Origin: Mytilisepta virgata
Lineage: Eukaryota > Mollusca > Bivalvia > Mytilida > Mytilidae
NCBI GenBank assembly: GCA_028015205.1
Contig: CM051516.1
Coordinates: 27,084,593-27,148,592, forward strand
Direction: 5' to 3'
Length of the DNA stretch: 64,000 nt
The position numbers and the translations under genes are program-made. The notes below the pieces were generated by a model. The model did not search any database, was not told the DNA's origin, and saw only the letters and a program-made list of their open reading frames with translations. Of this stretch, positions 10,430 through 21,146 are shown piece after piece. Within the stretch, counting starts at the first letter, position 1. Every line of letters starts with the position of its first letter.

Positions 10430-13400
10430 TTAATATCTATAGTAATCCTCCATCCATACTGGTGGTTGCATTTTCCTACCACCTGTGTTTTCAACTTTCT
10501 CTGTAATGTCTATCTCGTTTTGATTATTTTCAGAGCTCTCTGAAAGACTCAACCTGTTATCTTCCGAGTCTTTGTCAGAGGTCTCTGGCATTTCGTTCTC
10601 CCCTATAAGTAGCTGTTTCTTTCTTTTTCTAATTCTATCTACATGAATGATTTGCGATTTTCCTTTGTGTCCACAGTCTACTCTATAGGTAATGTCCGTG
10701 CACTTTTCGAGGATCTGATATGGACCTCGCCAAAAGCTAGTAAATTTGGCTGTACACCCTGTTTTTCTTAAAGGAAAATAAACATAAACCTCGTCGCCCT
10801 TCTCAAACTTTTGCCATGATAATTTTAGATCATGGTACCTTTTCTGTCTACGCATCTCAGCCTGAGAATTATTTCTCACCAGCTTATGCGCGTTTTCCAT
10901 TTTCTCTTTCATTTCCCATGCCCACATGTTGGCTGGGATCTGTTTTATGGAATGGGGCATTTCATACATGATGTCAAGAGGGGTTGCTACTTCCCTACCA
11001 AGCATCAGAAAGTTGGGAGTTTGTCCTGTGCTTTCATGTTCTGCTGATCAGTATGCCATCATGACATACGGCAGGTGCATGTCCCAATCACTCTGATGCT
11101 CACTGACATACGCACTTAACATAGTTACTAATGTGTGGTTGAACCTCTCCACCATTCCATCGGACTGGGGATGGTATGGAGTAGTTCTGGTCTTTTTGAT
11201 ATGTAAAATGTTACAGACTTCTTGAAACAGCCTGCTTTCATACTGGCGTCCCTGGTCTGAATGGATATAGGAAGGGACCCCAAAACGTACTATAATCTCT
11301 TCAACAATAATTTTTGCAACCGTAGATGCCTCCATGTTCGGCATGGGGAAACTCTCGGTCCACTTAGTAAAGTAGTCAGAGACCACTAATATATACTTAT
11401 TGCCGTTTTCGGTTTCTGGTAACTCCCCTAATATATCAGTGGCAATTCTGTCCATAGGACAGCTTGTTTCATACAGCTGCATCGGGGCTCGTTTTGTTTT
11501 CTGTGGACGCTTCCTTTTATTACATTGCTCACATCCTGTCACATATGACCTAACATCTGACTGTAACCCTGGCCAGTAATACCTCTTTCTTATTTTGGCC
11601 AGCGTCTTATGAATGCCAAGATGAGCTGAAAACTTTTGGTCATGACAGTACTCAAGGATTCTTCTGCGTTCAGAATAAGGTACAATTATTTGATACATAC
11701 CTTTATTAAATTCTGTCGGCCTCAGCCGACGGCATAATAAACCATCATTCATTTCAAGACTGTCAAACTGTGACCAAAGCGATCTAACAAAGAAACCTTT
11801 ACCACATGTTTCAAGAAAAGGTGGTCTTTTGTTTGACTCAACCCAACTTCTCACAAGCACGATATCTGGATCATTAGCTTGTATCTGTCCTATTTCATCT
11901 AGGTTTTCAAGGAAATCCTTTGTTTCCACATCGGTGCTTACTTTAGCAACTTGCTCGTTTTGCCCTTCATTTTCCCAGTCGTTTTTATATCCGCACTGTC
12001 GGCATGGAATTCTACTCAAGGCATCAGCATTTTTATGCTGTGTCCCAGGTCTATGCTGGATCTCTATATCATATTCACTAATGATCTCCAGCCACCTTGC
12101 GAGTTGACCTTCAGGTGTCTTGAACCTCATTAACCATTTCAAAGAACTGTGATCTGTTCTGACCATACACCGTCTACCATATAAATAATGCCTAAAATAC
12201 TTTAAATAGCTAACAACGGCCAGGAGCTCTTTCCTAGTAACGCAATATTTCCTTTCGGACTTGGACAGAACTCTACTTGCGTAGGCTATAACTCTTTCAT
12301 GCCCGTCTTCATCTATCTGAGACAGAACAGCTCCTATTGAATTGTTACTAGCATCTGTATCCAAAATAAATGATTTAGAAAAGACCGGATTAGCCAAAAT
12401 TGGAGCACTCGTCAGTTTTGATTTTAACATTTCAAAAGAATTTTGACATTCTGTTGTCCAAATGAATGCTCTACCTTTTTCTGTTAAAGTATGAAGGCAT
12501 TTGGCTATAGATGCAAAATCTTTTAGGTACCTACGATAGTAACTACAGAGCCCTAGGAAAGACCGGACTTGCGTAGGGTTGGTAGGCTGGGGCCAAGTTT
12601 TAATAGTTTGGATTTTTGATGGGTCTGTAGCAATTCCTTTCTCAGATACGACATGCCCTAGGAAAAGGACTTCCCTGGCACATAACGTACACTTTTTAGC
12701 TTTTAATTTCAACCCTGCGTTTTGTAACCTATCAAAAACCTGTCTTAAATTTGACAACATTTCATCTAAGGTCTTTCCATACACTATAATGTCATTTAAG
12801 TATACAAGGCATATTTGCCATTGTAACCCACTCATGACAGTCTCCATTAATCTCTCAAAAGTTTGGGCCGCACAACATAAACCAAAAGGCATAACCCTGA
12901 ATTGGAAAAGACCTCTCCTACTAGCAAAAGCCGTCTTGTACCTATCCCTATCTTCTAATTCGACTTGCCAGTATCCAGAACATAGGTCCAATGTAGAGTA
13001 CCAAGAACTTCCTGCCAACTGGTCAAGCGAATCATCGATTCGGGGAAGGGGATAAGCATCTTTTACCGTATAGCTATTTAATCGGCGATAATCTACACAG
13101 AAACGATAAGTCCCATCTTTCTTTTTAACCATGACAATGCCAGCTGCCCAGGGACTAGAAGAGGGTTCTATTATCCTTCTTTCTAACATATCGTCTATGT
13201 TTTTGTCAACCTCTTGCAACAAATGGTGGGGCGTACGTCTGGGAGGTTCTCTAAAAGGTTTTGCGTCGCCAGTTTTAATCTGATGTTTTACAAGACTTGT
13301 ACGTCCTAAATCTCTGTCTGAGGATGCGAACAAAGGACTGTATTCCCTTATCAAGCTTTCCACCTTTTTCCTATCAGCTTTAGACAAACTCTTGGTAGAT

Positions 13401-15475
13401 TTGTCTAACATGGCCTTTAAATCTGGCCTCAACTCTTTACTTATGTTAGAACTTTTTGTAATATCGTCTGATGCTGTTACACAAACAACTTGACTTAGCT
13501 GCCCTAAAGTAGTTCCAGAATAGATAAACTTAGGGGCTTCATCAATGTTCATCAATCTAACTGGTACTATATCTTTTGGCTCTACTATCGCTCTAGCCGT
13601 TAGTGCACCAGTTTTGGCAATTGACTTTTCAGTGGCTTCCACAACGACTTCACCACTAAATAGCCTTTGTGTGTCCGGAACACATACTTTCCCCGATACA
13701 AGCATCTCCGACTTTGGAGGGATACAGATACTATCAGTTGCAACAACCCTATAACACCCCAATGAACCTTCAAAGCTCAACGGTACCACCGTATCACCGA
13801 TAAGGAGTTCACCCCTACACACATCTACAATACATCCGTTGGCTTTCATAAAATCAAGGCCTAATATACCATCTGTTTTGAGATCAGTTACTACTGCTTC
13901 TCCGTGACAGGTGATGTCCTGTATGCGAAAAGTAAATCTTCCCTTTCCCTTAAGATTTAAAATTGTCCCACAAACAGATTTGACGTTCTTTTCTACAATA
14001 GCCAATGCAGGTCTTACATTGTCTTGTATTTTGTCATAAAGAGTTGTAGACACGAGTGTCAATGTAGCACCAGTGTCCACAAGAAATTTTGCCTTTTGAC
14101 CTTGAACTGTCAGCTCTATATATATGCCGGCCTCTTCATATGAGGCTATATGACCTTGTTTGGGTTGTTGATTCTTTGAATTTAAAATGTTAACAGAACC
14201 ATCTTTTGGTTTTTGTTTGTCACTATTCCCTCTACCTTGGTTGTACCATTGCCGGGCTTTTGGAAGTCTACAGTTAATAGCTTTGTGGCCAGGTTTATTA
14301 CAATTGAAACACTTAATTGTCTTGTCCTGTCCGTATGTGTTTTGTCTGAAAGGGGGCTTTTGCTCAGGCTTCTGATACGTCCTTCTCTTATCATTATCAT
14401 TTTGGGTATAAGGTAAAGAGGCCCGTTTTAAATTCTGAACGTCATTTGACAGCTTTGCCAGGTCTTGCTCCATTTTCGACATCCATGCCTCTAATTTTGT
14501 ACCCTCACTGACTACTGTATGTTTGTCATGTTTGTCAGTGTCCGAGGTTGTTTGTCTTAAATGACCGCGAAAATTTGTCTCTGTTCGATTGTAAGCTTCG
14601 AGCTCAACTGCCAGACGGATCGCGTCATTCAAGGTTTTTGGTCTCGACTGTTTGATTCTGAGGCGCATTTCAGAATCAACTAGTGCATCTAAAAATTGTT
14701 CTTTAGCCAAAGTTTCTCGAACATCCATAGGGGCTGTAGGGTATGCAAGGTTTGATAATCTACGGATAGCTTGACCAAGTTCTGGCAAGGTCTCTGTCGC
14801 TTTTTGACGACGTTCTTTTAGTTGCACCCTATAGAGTTCAGTTTGGCTAGGTGGGGCAAATCTTTCTTCCAGGGAACTTACTAACTCTTTAAAGTTTTGC
14901 CTCTTTTCTTTTGGCAGATCCCCTAAAACGGCCTGAGCTTGACCTGTTAATGAGACGGCTAGATAGAGTCCCTTTTGTTCCTCAGACCATTCATTTACCA
15001 AGGCACACATTTCAAAGTGAGACAAATAGTCAAGCCATGAGCCTGATCCATCATATTTTGACGGTTTAAACTTGACTATTTTGCTGGAAAAGCTTGCCGA
15101 CTTTTCTTGATTTTTATCAACTTTATCTTTGACTGCGGCGTCACTTTCTGACTTTAATATTGATGAAATATTTCTAGAATTTTCTGTATCATTGGGTAAT
15201 GGTAATGTTTCGCCAATACAAAATTGTAACTTCTTGTCGACTATAGCATGATCGGAGGGTTTATTTGAATGGTTGACTGCCATTGTCTCACTCTGAAGTT
15301 GCGTTGCAGAAAACCCTGATTCTTTAGTTTGACCATGTGTTTCTGTGTGTTTAGTCCTTTTTGGGGCTATTGGAGTAGAGGCACGAAGACTCTGTCCCGA
15401 TCTTAAACTATATTCCAGTTTTTCTATGTATCTTTCTAATTCTTCAATGTTTGCATCCTTAGTCATATCGGCCAT
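10430..15475 (-). pseudogene. gypsy gag-pro-pol polyprotein, interrupted by one stop codon
   Basis: A single frame of 1682 codons starting MADMTKDANIEELERY at 15475. Domains: retrotransposon gag (about residues 135-300); CCHC knuckle CFNCNKPGHKAINC (about 385-400); aspartic protease FLVDTGAT (about 465); reverse transcriptase with VMPFGLCCA and the catalytic box read as Y-L-N-D (about 892-895); RNase H (DTDASNNS, about 1040); integrase with an HHCC zinc segment (about 1280-1315) and the D, D, E residues in ATDILG, SDQGRQ and MVERFN (about 1345, 1407, 1442). A TGA at 11048-11050 interrupts the integrase right after YVMMAY, and the same frame continues open to 10430. The first catalytic Asp of the RT box is Asn (codon 12794-12796). 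Both changes should disable the element. Confidence 0.92.
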
Positions 15476-15524
15476 GTTCGAAATATCTATTCAAATTTCT
15501 GGTAAAATACTAAAAAGACTCTCG

Positions 15525-15547
15525 AATCCCACCGCTGCCACCAAATT
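15525..15547 (-). promoter_or_regulatory. primer-binding site, tRNA-Leu type
   Basis: Starting two or three bases after the 5' LTR on the minus strand is TGGTGGCAGCGGTGGGAT. This complements the 3' end of a metazoan leucine tRNA including CCA. The tRNA match is recalled, not computed. Confidence 0.75.
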
Positions 15548-16596
15548 TGTAACGTGTAAGGGGAACCGAGCGGGGTGTATATAGCTAAACAATTGCTGTG
15601 TCCGTTACTTGATTGTACTCAGGATTCGAGGAGTCTTAAAAAGTTTATCTTGACGTCTCGAGGTCAACGCCAAGACAACTATAATACAATAAAACACAAT
15701 TTCGAAAGAACCACAAATTCAAAAAGTCTCTATATACAAAATAAACGAATTACACTATAAATATTCTTATCCCTAGAACAATTCCTATATACAACAATAA
15801 AAGACTATCCTATAGACCACTGTCCGTAAAAGCAACTGTAAAACCCTATTTATTTAAACAAACCCTATGCAAAACAAAACTTAACCACAGATCAACTGTC
15901 TATTCTTTATTAAATCTAGTAGCTATGGCCTATAGTCTACAAACTCAGTGTTCATAGACTTTATGTCTATAAGCTCAATGCTTATAGACGATTTATAAAC
16001 TCAATGTTTATAAACCTCTATGTCACAGCCCTTATCCTATAACTTGAACACAGACCTTTCTTGTATTGTTCCAACACGTTACTGTGAGGCTTACGTTTGT
16101 CTGAGAGGCTTTGTAGTCAGAAGAACTACAGCATCAGACACTGTAATCTCTAGTTCCGTGTTGAAACCTACCTATATGCTTTAAACCACCAAGCTTCTAT
16201 AGGTCTCTGTCTATGTAATACTTACTACCACGGAGGTCTTCTTAGATCGATCTCTTTAACAAGACTGACGAACTTTACCTGTGCAATCTCCTTTTTATAC
16301 TAATCAGTGGACTAGTCCATTATTACCAGGACGCTCCCAACTTAACCATATCTTAGCAACAAGGGTATATCAGGACAGGCAATTAACCTCTTATCTCCTA
16401 TCAGCTGTCAATCAAACTTGTGTTATCTCCTTGAAGTAGCAATGTGTACGTGACTTTAAACATGTTTTAGGACTTAAAAGAAATAAAAAGGGAATTAAAG
16501 GGCCTATGTAAACAATAATGTGTAATACATTTAAATCTTCATATCTAAGCGTGGTGGTAATAATTATTGATTATATACAACACAAAAATCATCACA
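15548..16596 (-). repeat. 5' LTR of the gypsy element
   Basis: 1049 bp, TG...CA, almost identical to 8113-9161. It is followed on the plus strand by ATAT, the target duplication. Confidence 0.92.
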
Positions 16597-18205
16597 ATAT
16601 CTTCTACGTCAAGAATTGTTCCTCAAGACTACACAACTTTTGTAGGAAGTATAACTTTTTCTTGTCAATAACTGATATGATCGGGTGGAGTCCTGGAATG
16701 CTCTGGCACATATCTGACCTAGTTGAACTTTTAAGATCGAGAATCCGTTGAACGATTAGGTGTTGAAAACAATTTAAAATTCTTATGTCGTTTGATTTAA
16801 GATTACACCAAACTTCACATCCGTATGTAACCGAGGGTATAACTACAGTTTATATAGTTTCAATAATACACATGGATTCGTTGATTTCGAGCATACACCA
16901 CTAAATGCAAAGAACGAGTTCCGCCCTTTCCTGCAAGAGTTCGATGTCCTGTCGAAGGATCTAAACTTCGAATTAATCAAAATGCCAAGGTGTGTGAAAT
17001 CATCGAAAATAGGAACAGCTGCGTTTCCAATATGCCAATTAAAGTTCAATTGCACATTACGAGGATTAGTAGAAAATTGCATTATAGACGACTTATTCAC
17101 ATTAAAGTTGAATCTCCATCGAAAAGCATACGATTCACAGAAATCCAACATTCGCTGCAACCCAGTTGGCGTAGTACTGATGCATGAAATGTCGTCAGCT
17201 AAGGCTGGTGAACAGCTACTAATATGAAATACACCAGTTTTATTTTTAAATGTTTCGAGGTCATTAAGTAGATCATTAATATATGTTAAATACAATAAGC
17301 CTGACAAAACACCCCCTTGTCGGACACCTTGCATAACAGGAAAAAAATAAAATTGACTTTGGTTTACAACAACAGTGCTCATGGTATTACAATGACAATC
17401 ATTTATTATCGACCATATTTTACCTTTCACCCCTAGCTTATTTAGCTTGTACATTAAGCCTAACCAATTAAATAGTAATAAAAATATATTCAGCATTCTA
17501 CATAAGAAGTAGCAAATCAAGGGCATAACTCTCAATTTTTATGAGCTGATCAAATACTCTGTTCAAACAGTTCCTGACCTGGCCCATATCTGATGAAACC
17601 AGAGACCGAGTATTAATGCTTAGACTTGGGTTAAAAACATGTACTTTACTGGACAGCCCGAGGTTCTGATAAATTGTCTCGTGGAGGTTGAACGAGGCAG
17701 TCATGCAGCTAAGGTATCGTTGAAATCCTTGTTGTTGGGGATTTGGAAATGTTTTTTCAGGCAAAACAAATAATGACAAATGTGATTTCAAGATACTTTC
17801 AAATAATTTCAAAATGCTTGACAATAGACTAACAGATCGATAATTATCTGGGCACGTCATGTCCTTGCCTCCGCCTTTAAAGATCGGAACAATAATTCCT
17901 AGTTTCCACTTTTCTGGAATATGTCCACATTTTACAATCAGGTTGAACAAGTTAGTTACACATTTAACGACTGGTTTTCCACCGTACCGCAAGAGTTCAA
18001 TTTGTTTTGTATTTTGTATTTTGTCAAAGCCAGCAGCTTTTCTTAGTTTAAGTTGTTTTATCATTTCACTAACTTCGAGTTCTGTAACGGCACCACCTGG
18101 CAAGAGACCATCACCGTCGTCATGAATTTGAATTATTTCTTTACATGTACTTTCTACCAAGAGTCCTGTCTCGTAATCAAAAGAATCACTGTCAAATTTT
18201 TGTAA
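16597..18205 (-). pseudogene. LINE copy A: reverse transcriptase region, split by gypsy, 5'-truncated
   Basis: On the minus strand the 5' part (17650-18205) shows RT finger motifs LKLRKAAGFDKI, PEKWKLGIIVPIFKGGG and NYRSVSLLSS. The palm part (16660-17460) has GVRQGGVLSGLLYL and ALADDIS. Between them lies a 180 bp segment (17473-17650) that shows no RT pattern and is inverted in the other copy. The start is truncated where it meets the right inverted terminal block. The 3' continuation is at 7516-8112, beyond the gypsy insertion. Comparable LINEs encode APE-RT proteins; no endonuclease part is present. Confidence 0.8.
17473..17650. repeat. segment within LINE copy A, inverted relative to 7345-7513
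   Basis: Reads GTTAAAAACATG at one edge and AGTAATAAAAATATATT at the other, with the reverse complement at 7345-7513. It replaces the RT stretch that should link the finger and palm motifs. Confidence 0.7.
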
Positions 18206-18811
18206 TAAGTGATAACGGATTAAAAATGTGATTACGAATTGTATAATTCGTGAACACGGATTCAATTCGTTATCACGAATTTGTGTAATTTGTTATCACA
18301 ATCTTTTTGTAATTCGTGATTACGAATAAATTCGTTATCACAGATTTTTATAATTGGTGATAACGGATTAAATTCGTTATAACAAATTGTATAATTCGTG
18401 ATAACGGATTAAATTCGTGATAATGAATTCCGAATTGAAAAAATCTGTTATAACGAATTCAATCTGTAATAACGAATTTAATCCGTCATCACGAATTGCA
18501 AAAAAAACTGATAACTATTTCTACAAATTTGTTATAACGAGTTTAATCCATAATAACAATTCGTTATCACAATTTATACAATTCGTTATCACGATTTTAA
18601 TCCGTTATCACGAATTACACAAAATTGTGATAACGAATTTAATTCGTGATTACGAATTACAAAAACTGTTATAACTAATTCCGAAAATTCGTTATCACGA
18701 ATTTAATCTGTTATAACGAATTCTTCAATTCGTGATAATGATTTAAATTCGAGATTTCGAATTCAAATTTATTTTTTTTGGTAGGTCCTAAATGGGCTTC
18801 CGTATTATAAT
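18190..18811 (-). repeat. right inverted terminal block of palindromic units
   Basis: A dense series of TTCGTTATCACGAATT-like units and variants. Its outer 90 bp align in reverse complement to 5192-5280. Confidence 0.75.
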
Positions 18812-18976
18812 GATTATATTATTATTATTATTCTATTTATTTGTTTACTTTTTTACTTTTGCCTTGGCGTACCTGGCGAGTTTCATTTCATACATTTGCA
18901 GAAAATCTGATCCTCGTCATTAGTTGTATACATAACAAACGCAATCGCTATCGATAATCCTCATATGTAAACTTAC

Positions 18977-19291
18977 CAGTATAGGCGACACCACCCTTGT
19001 CCTTGTCATTGTTCTTGTATGGCGTTGTCATAACAACGTGGACATCGTTGTACTTGTATACTATACCTCCATAATAAAAGTTAAAATCGTCATCTCTGTG
19101 AGCAGATCCAGTTCCGGTGAAAATATAATCTTCTCCGGACACTTGGACTTTGATCTGGACATCTACCTTTACTGGATATTGATTTAAATTATGACCAATC
19201 GTTGTTACTGACGCATTTTTATCTTTAGCCGTTACGTCGTACCAGTCGCTTATAAAGCTTGGTTGATAGATAGGTTGAAGACAGTTGGAGT
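18977..19291 (-). CDS. exon of unknown modular gene, upstream exon (105 codons, phase 1-1)
   Basis: The minus-strand acceptor TTATCTGCTTTCAG (exon begins 19291) and donor CTG|GTAAGT (exon ends 18977) bound 315 bp. The reading includes SNCLQPIYQPSF, WYDVTAKDKNASVTTIGHNL, YPVKVDVQIKVQ, then DDDFNFYYGGIVYKYND and VAYTG. A Trp/Tyr-rich, probably beta-sheet module with a YGG-VY-YND core; from memory such repeats occur in molluscan secreted or surface proteins without an assigned function. Both intron phases are 1, typical of shuffled extracellular modules. Earlier exons must lie at higher coordinates or upstream of the window; I could not find them. Confidence 0.65.
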
Positions 19292-19479
19292 CTGAAAGCA
19301 GATAAAATTACAGAAGGGAATTATATCATACCAATACAATGTAAAATTTATAGTTGTTAGATTTATGCCTTCGGCACATGTAATAGTTTGCCGAATATAT
19401 TAAATTCCTATTTTAAATCTACTTAAATTTTAGAGAATATATTCTAGATACATGTATGTAGATACGATAATAAATATGC

Positions 19480-20780
19480 CAGTGGCTTAATGAGTTAAAT
19501 ATAAGTAGACTGCAATTTCAGTTTATATTCTTTTATTCCTTTTTTAATCAAATGCATATTTATACCCCGAGGGGTTGAGGGCATATAAACAACAAACACA
19601 AACAATAGAATAAACACAATAGACAATAATTTAACTGTAGAGTCCACCATTCTCAGTTCTATAGACTTTTTAATGAAATGAATGGAACTGTGTACTGCAA
19701 AATGTGTTGTAATGACAGAATTTAATCTGTTACTTTCATCAGATTCATCAAATTCTGGACAGACACTTGCTATACGTTCCTTTAGTTTACATAGCAAAGT
19801 ATGGTACTTTGGACATGTAAAGAAATAATGAAATTTATCTTCAACTACAATGAGGAACCAGAGTGAGTTATCTTTTCCTAACCAATGTAGGTAAGGGAGA
19901 TAATTAAATTCTCTCCCTTCTATCCAGAGGCTAAAAGGGAGACAAATTTATTATCTCCCTTACCTACATTGGTTAGGAAAATATAACTCAATCTGGTTTC
20001 TCATTAAATGGCAACGTTTACATAACCTTTCTTCTCTTTTAATTCTTGTATATTTTTTTCTTTCAACTTAAAGAAAATGGTCAGACACACACATTTTAAA
20101 TATAAGTTTTCTATTTTCAAAATCATTATTAAGAATATAGTTATTGATTTCATATTTTGTCTTAATTTTACTATAAAGAAAGATTTTACTGCTGTCTGTA
20201 GTTTATTTTAGTTTTTCAAAAATTATGTGTTCATATGTATCTTTTAGTTTTTCTCTAATGTCTTTATTTTAATAGGTATTTTTATGAGAAATATGGACAT
20301 CTTGTATTTCATTTAGATCTATATCATCAAATTTGCATATGTTTTAACATATGAGAACCATGAATATCTGCCAGCTGAGGTCAGACATTTAGAAAGAAAA
20401 AATCATTTAATAGAGGATTATAATTATCAGCGCTAGTAATTCTAGCTAAATATTTAGTGATTGTAATTTAATAAAAATTTATATTGAATATTGAGCTAGT
20501 TCTGCTCTTACAGCTATGTTCACCGATTGTTTGCTCAAGCCCAATACATATTTACAAAAACTTAGGTGTGTTTTTTTCAGCTTGGCGTTTATCAATAAAA
20601 CTCAACATATCAAATTTGTTTGAGCGACCGTTTTGTGCTCGAATAAATGCATTTGACAATTTCTCATGGAAATCCATATACCATATTTCAGAATTATACA
20701 TCAAAACTGGTTTAAAAAGTGATTCAAACAATTTTTTAAAATTTTGACTGAAACTTTCTCTAAAGGATTGAGATATTTGA
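19480..20780 (-). pseudogene. decayed LINE, carboxyl half
   Basis: Minus-strand fragments read LFKPVLMYNSEIWYMDF (near 20690-20740), a typical LINE segment after the RT domain, then many stops. KFHYFFTCPKYHTLLCKLKE, near 19780-19840, is a zinc-knuckle-like tail shared by many CR1-type LINEs. A 157 bp MITE interrupts it. It is older than the LINE copies at 5.8-18.2 kb and a different family. Confidence 0.65.
19849..20005. mobile_element. MITE with ~55 bp terminal inverted repeats
   Basis: The left arm AATGAGGAACCAGAGTGAG continues TTTTCCTAACCAATG and GGTAAGGGAGATAA. The right arm is its reverse complement with few changes, leaving a loop of about 40 bp. It is inserted in LINE sequence, which continues on both sides. 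Confidence 0.7.
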
Positions 20781-20892
20781 AAAGTGAAAAAAGTACTTTA
20801 GCTGCCTTCTTTGGTAGTTCAATGTGTGAGGAATTTAATTTTCCAGAAGCTTCTATAATATCTCCAAGAACTTTGTGCCATTCAGGAAGAAG

Positions 20893-20925
20893 TTTTTTTT
20901 GTTTTTGTTTTTGTTTTTGTTTTTA
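20893..20925. repeat. (GTTTTT)n microsatellite
   Basis: Several GTTTTT units in a row, directly before the 113 bp tandem pair. Confidence 0.8.
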
Positions 20926-21146
20926 TCATTAAACCTGTTTATTTCAGACTACAATGTTTAACAGTACGACCGGATCTGACCAGCAGCTATGAGAAAATGT
21001 GATCAGTTAGTTTTAGAGTTAAAATTAGTTTTTTTATATCATTAAACATGTTTATTTCAGACTACAATGTTTATCAGTACAACCGGATCTGACCAGCAGC
21101 TATGAAAACATGTAATAAGTTAGTTTTAGAGTTAAAATTAGTTCAC
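20921..21146. repeat. 113 bp tandem duplication (two units)
   Basis: Both units contain ATCATTAAAC, TTTATTTCAGACTACAATG, CGGATCTGACCAGCAGCTAT and GTTTTAGAGTTAAAATTAG, offset 113 bp with few mismatches. Confidence 0.8.

Larger units (their letters stand above)
8113..16596 (-). mobile_element. Ty3/gypsy LTR retrotransposon, 8484 bp, minus strand
   Basis: A complete structure: 1049 bp LTRs on both sides with TG...CA ends, 4 bp target duplication, primer-binding site, one long gag-pro-pol frame, an additional zinc-finger ORF, and a purine-rich tract before the 3' LTR. The LTRs differ at only two positions by eye (near 8170/15605 and 8467/15902), so the insertion is young. It sits inside a LINE copy. 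Order RT-RNaseH-integrase places it in Ty3/gypsy. A leucine-tRNA primer has also been reported for molluscan Steamer-like elements. Confidence 0.93.
5192..18811. mobile_element. composite element with long inverted termini, nested in an intron
   Basis: The left end starts ATTATAATACGGAAGC and continues CATTTAGGACCT. The right end at 18811 reads as its near-exact reverse complement, and the similarity continues inward through AATTTGAATTCG. Both ends are built from many degenerate TTCGTTATCACGAATT-type palindromic units, as in foldback-like elements. The interior carries LINE pieces and a gypsy element. Without the gypsy insertion the unit is about 5.1 kb. No clear target-site duplication was found: flanks are TTTTTATT on the left and GATTATATT on the right. 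It could be a foldback transposon that captured a LINE, or a LINE that landed between two inverted repeat blocks. Confidence 0.6.

Noticed and set aside
11829..15584. Plus-strand ORFs across the gypsy element
   Set aside because: Shadows of the minus-strand polyprotein.
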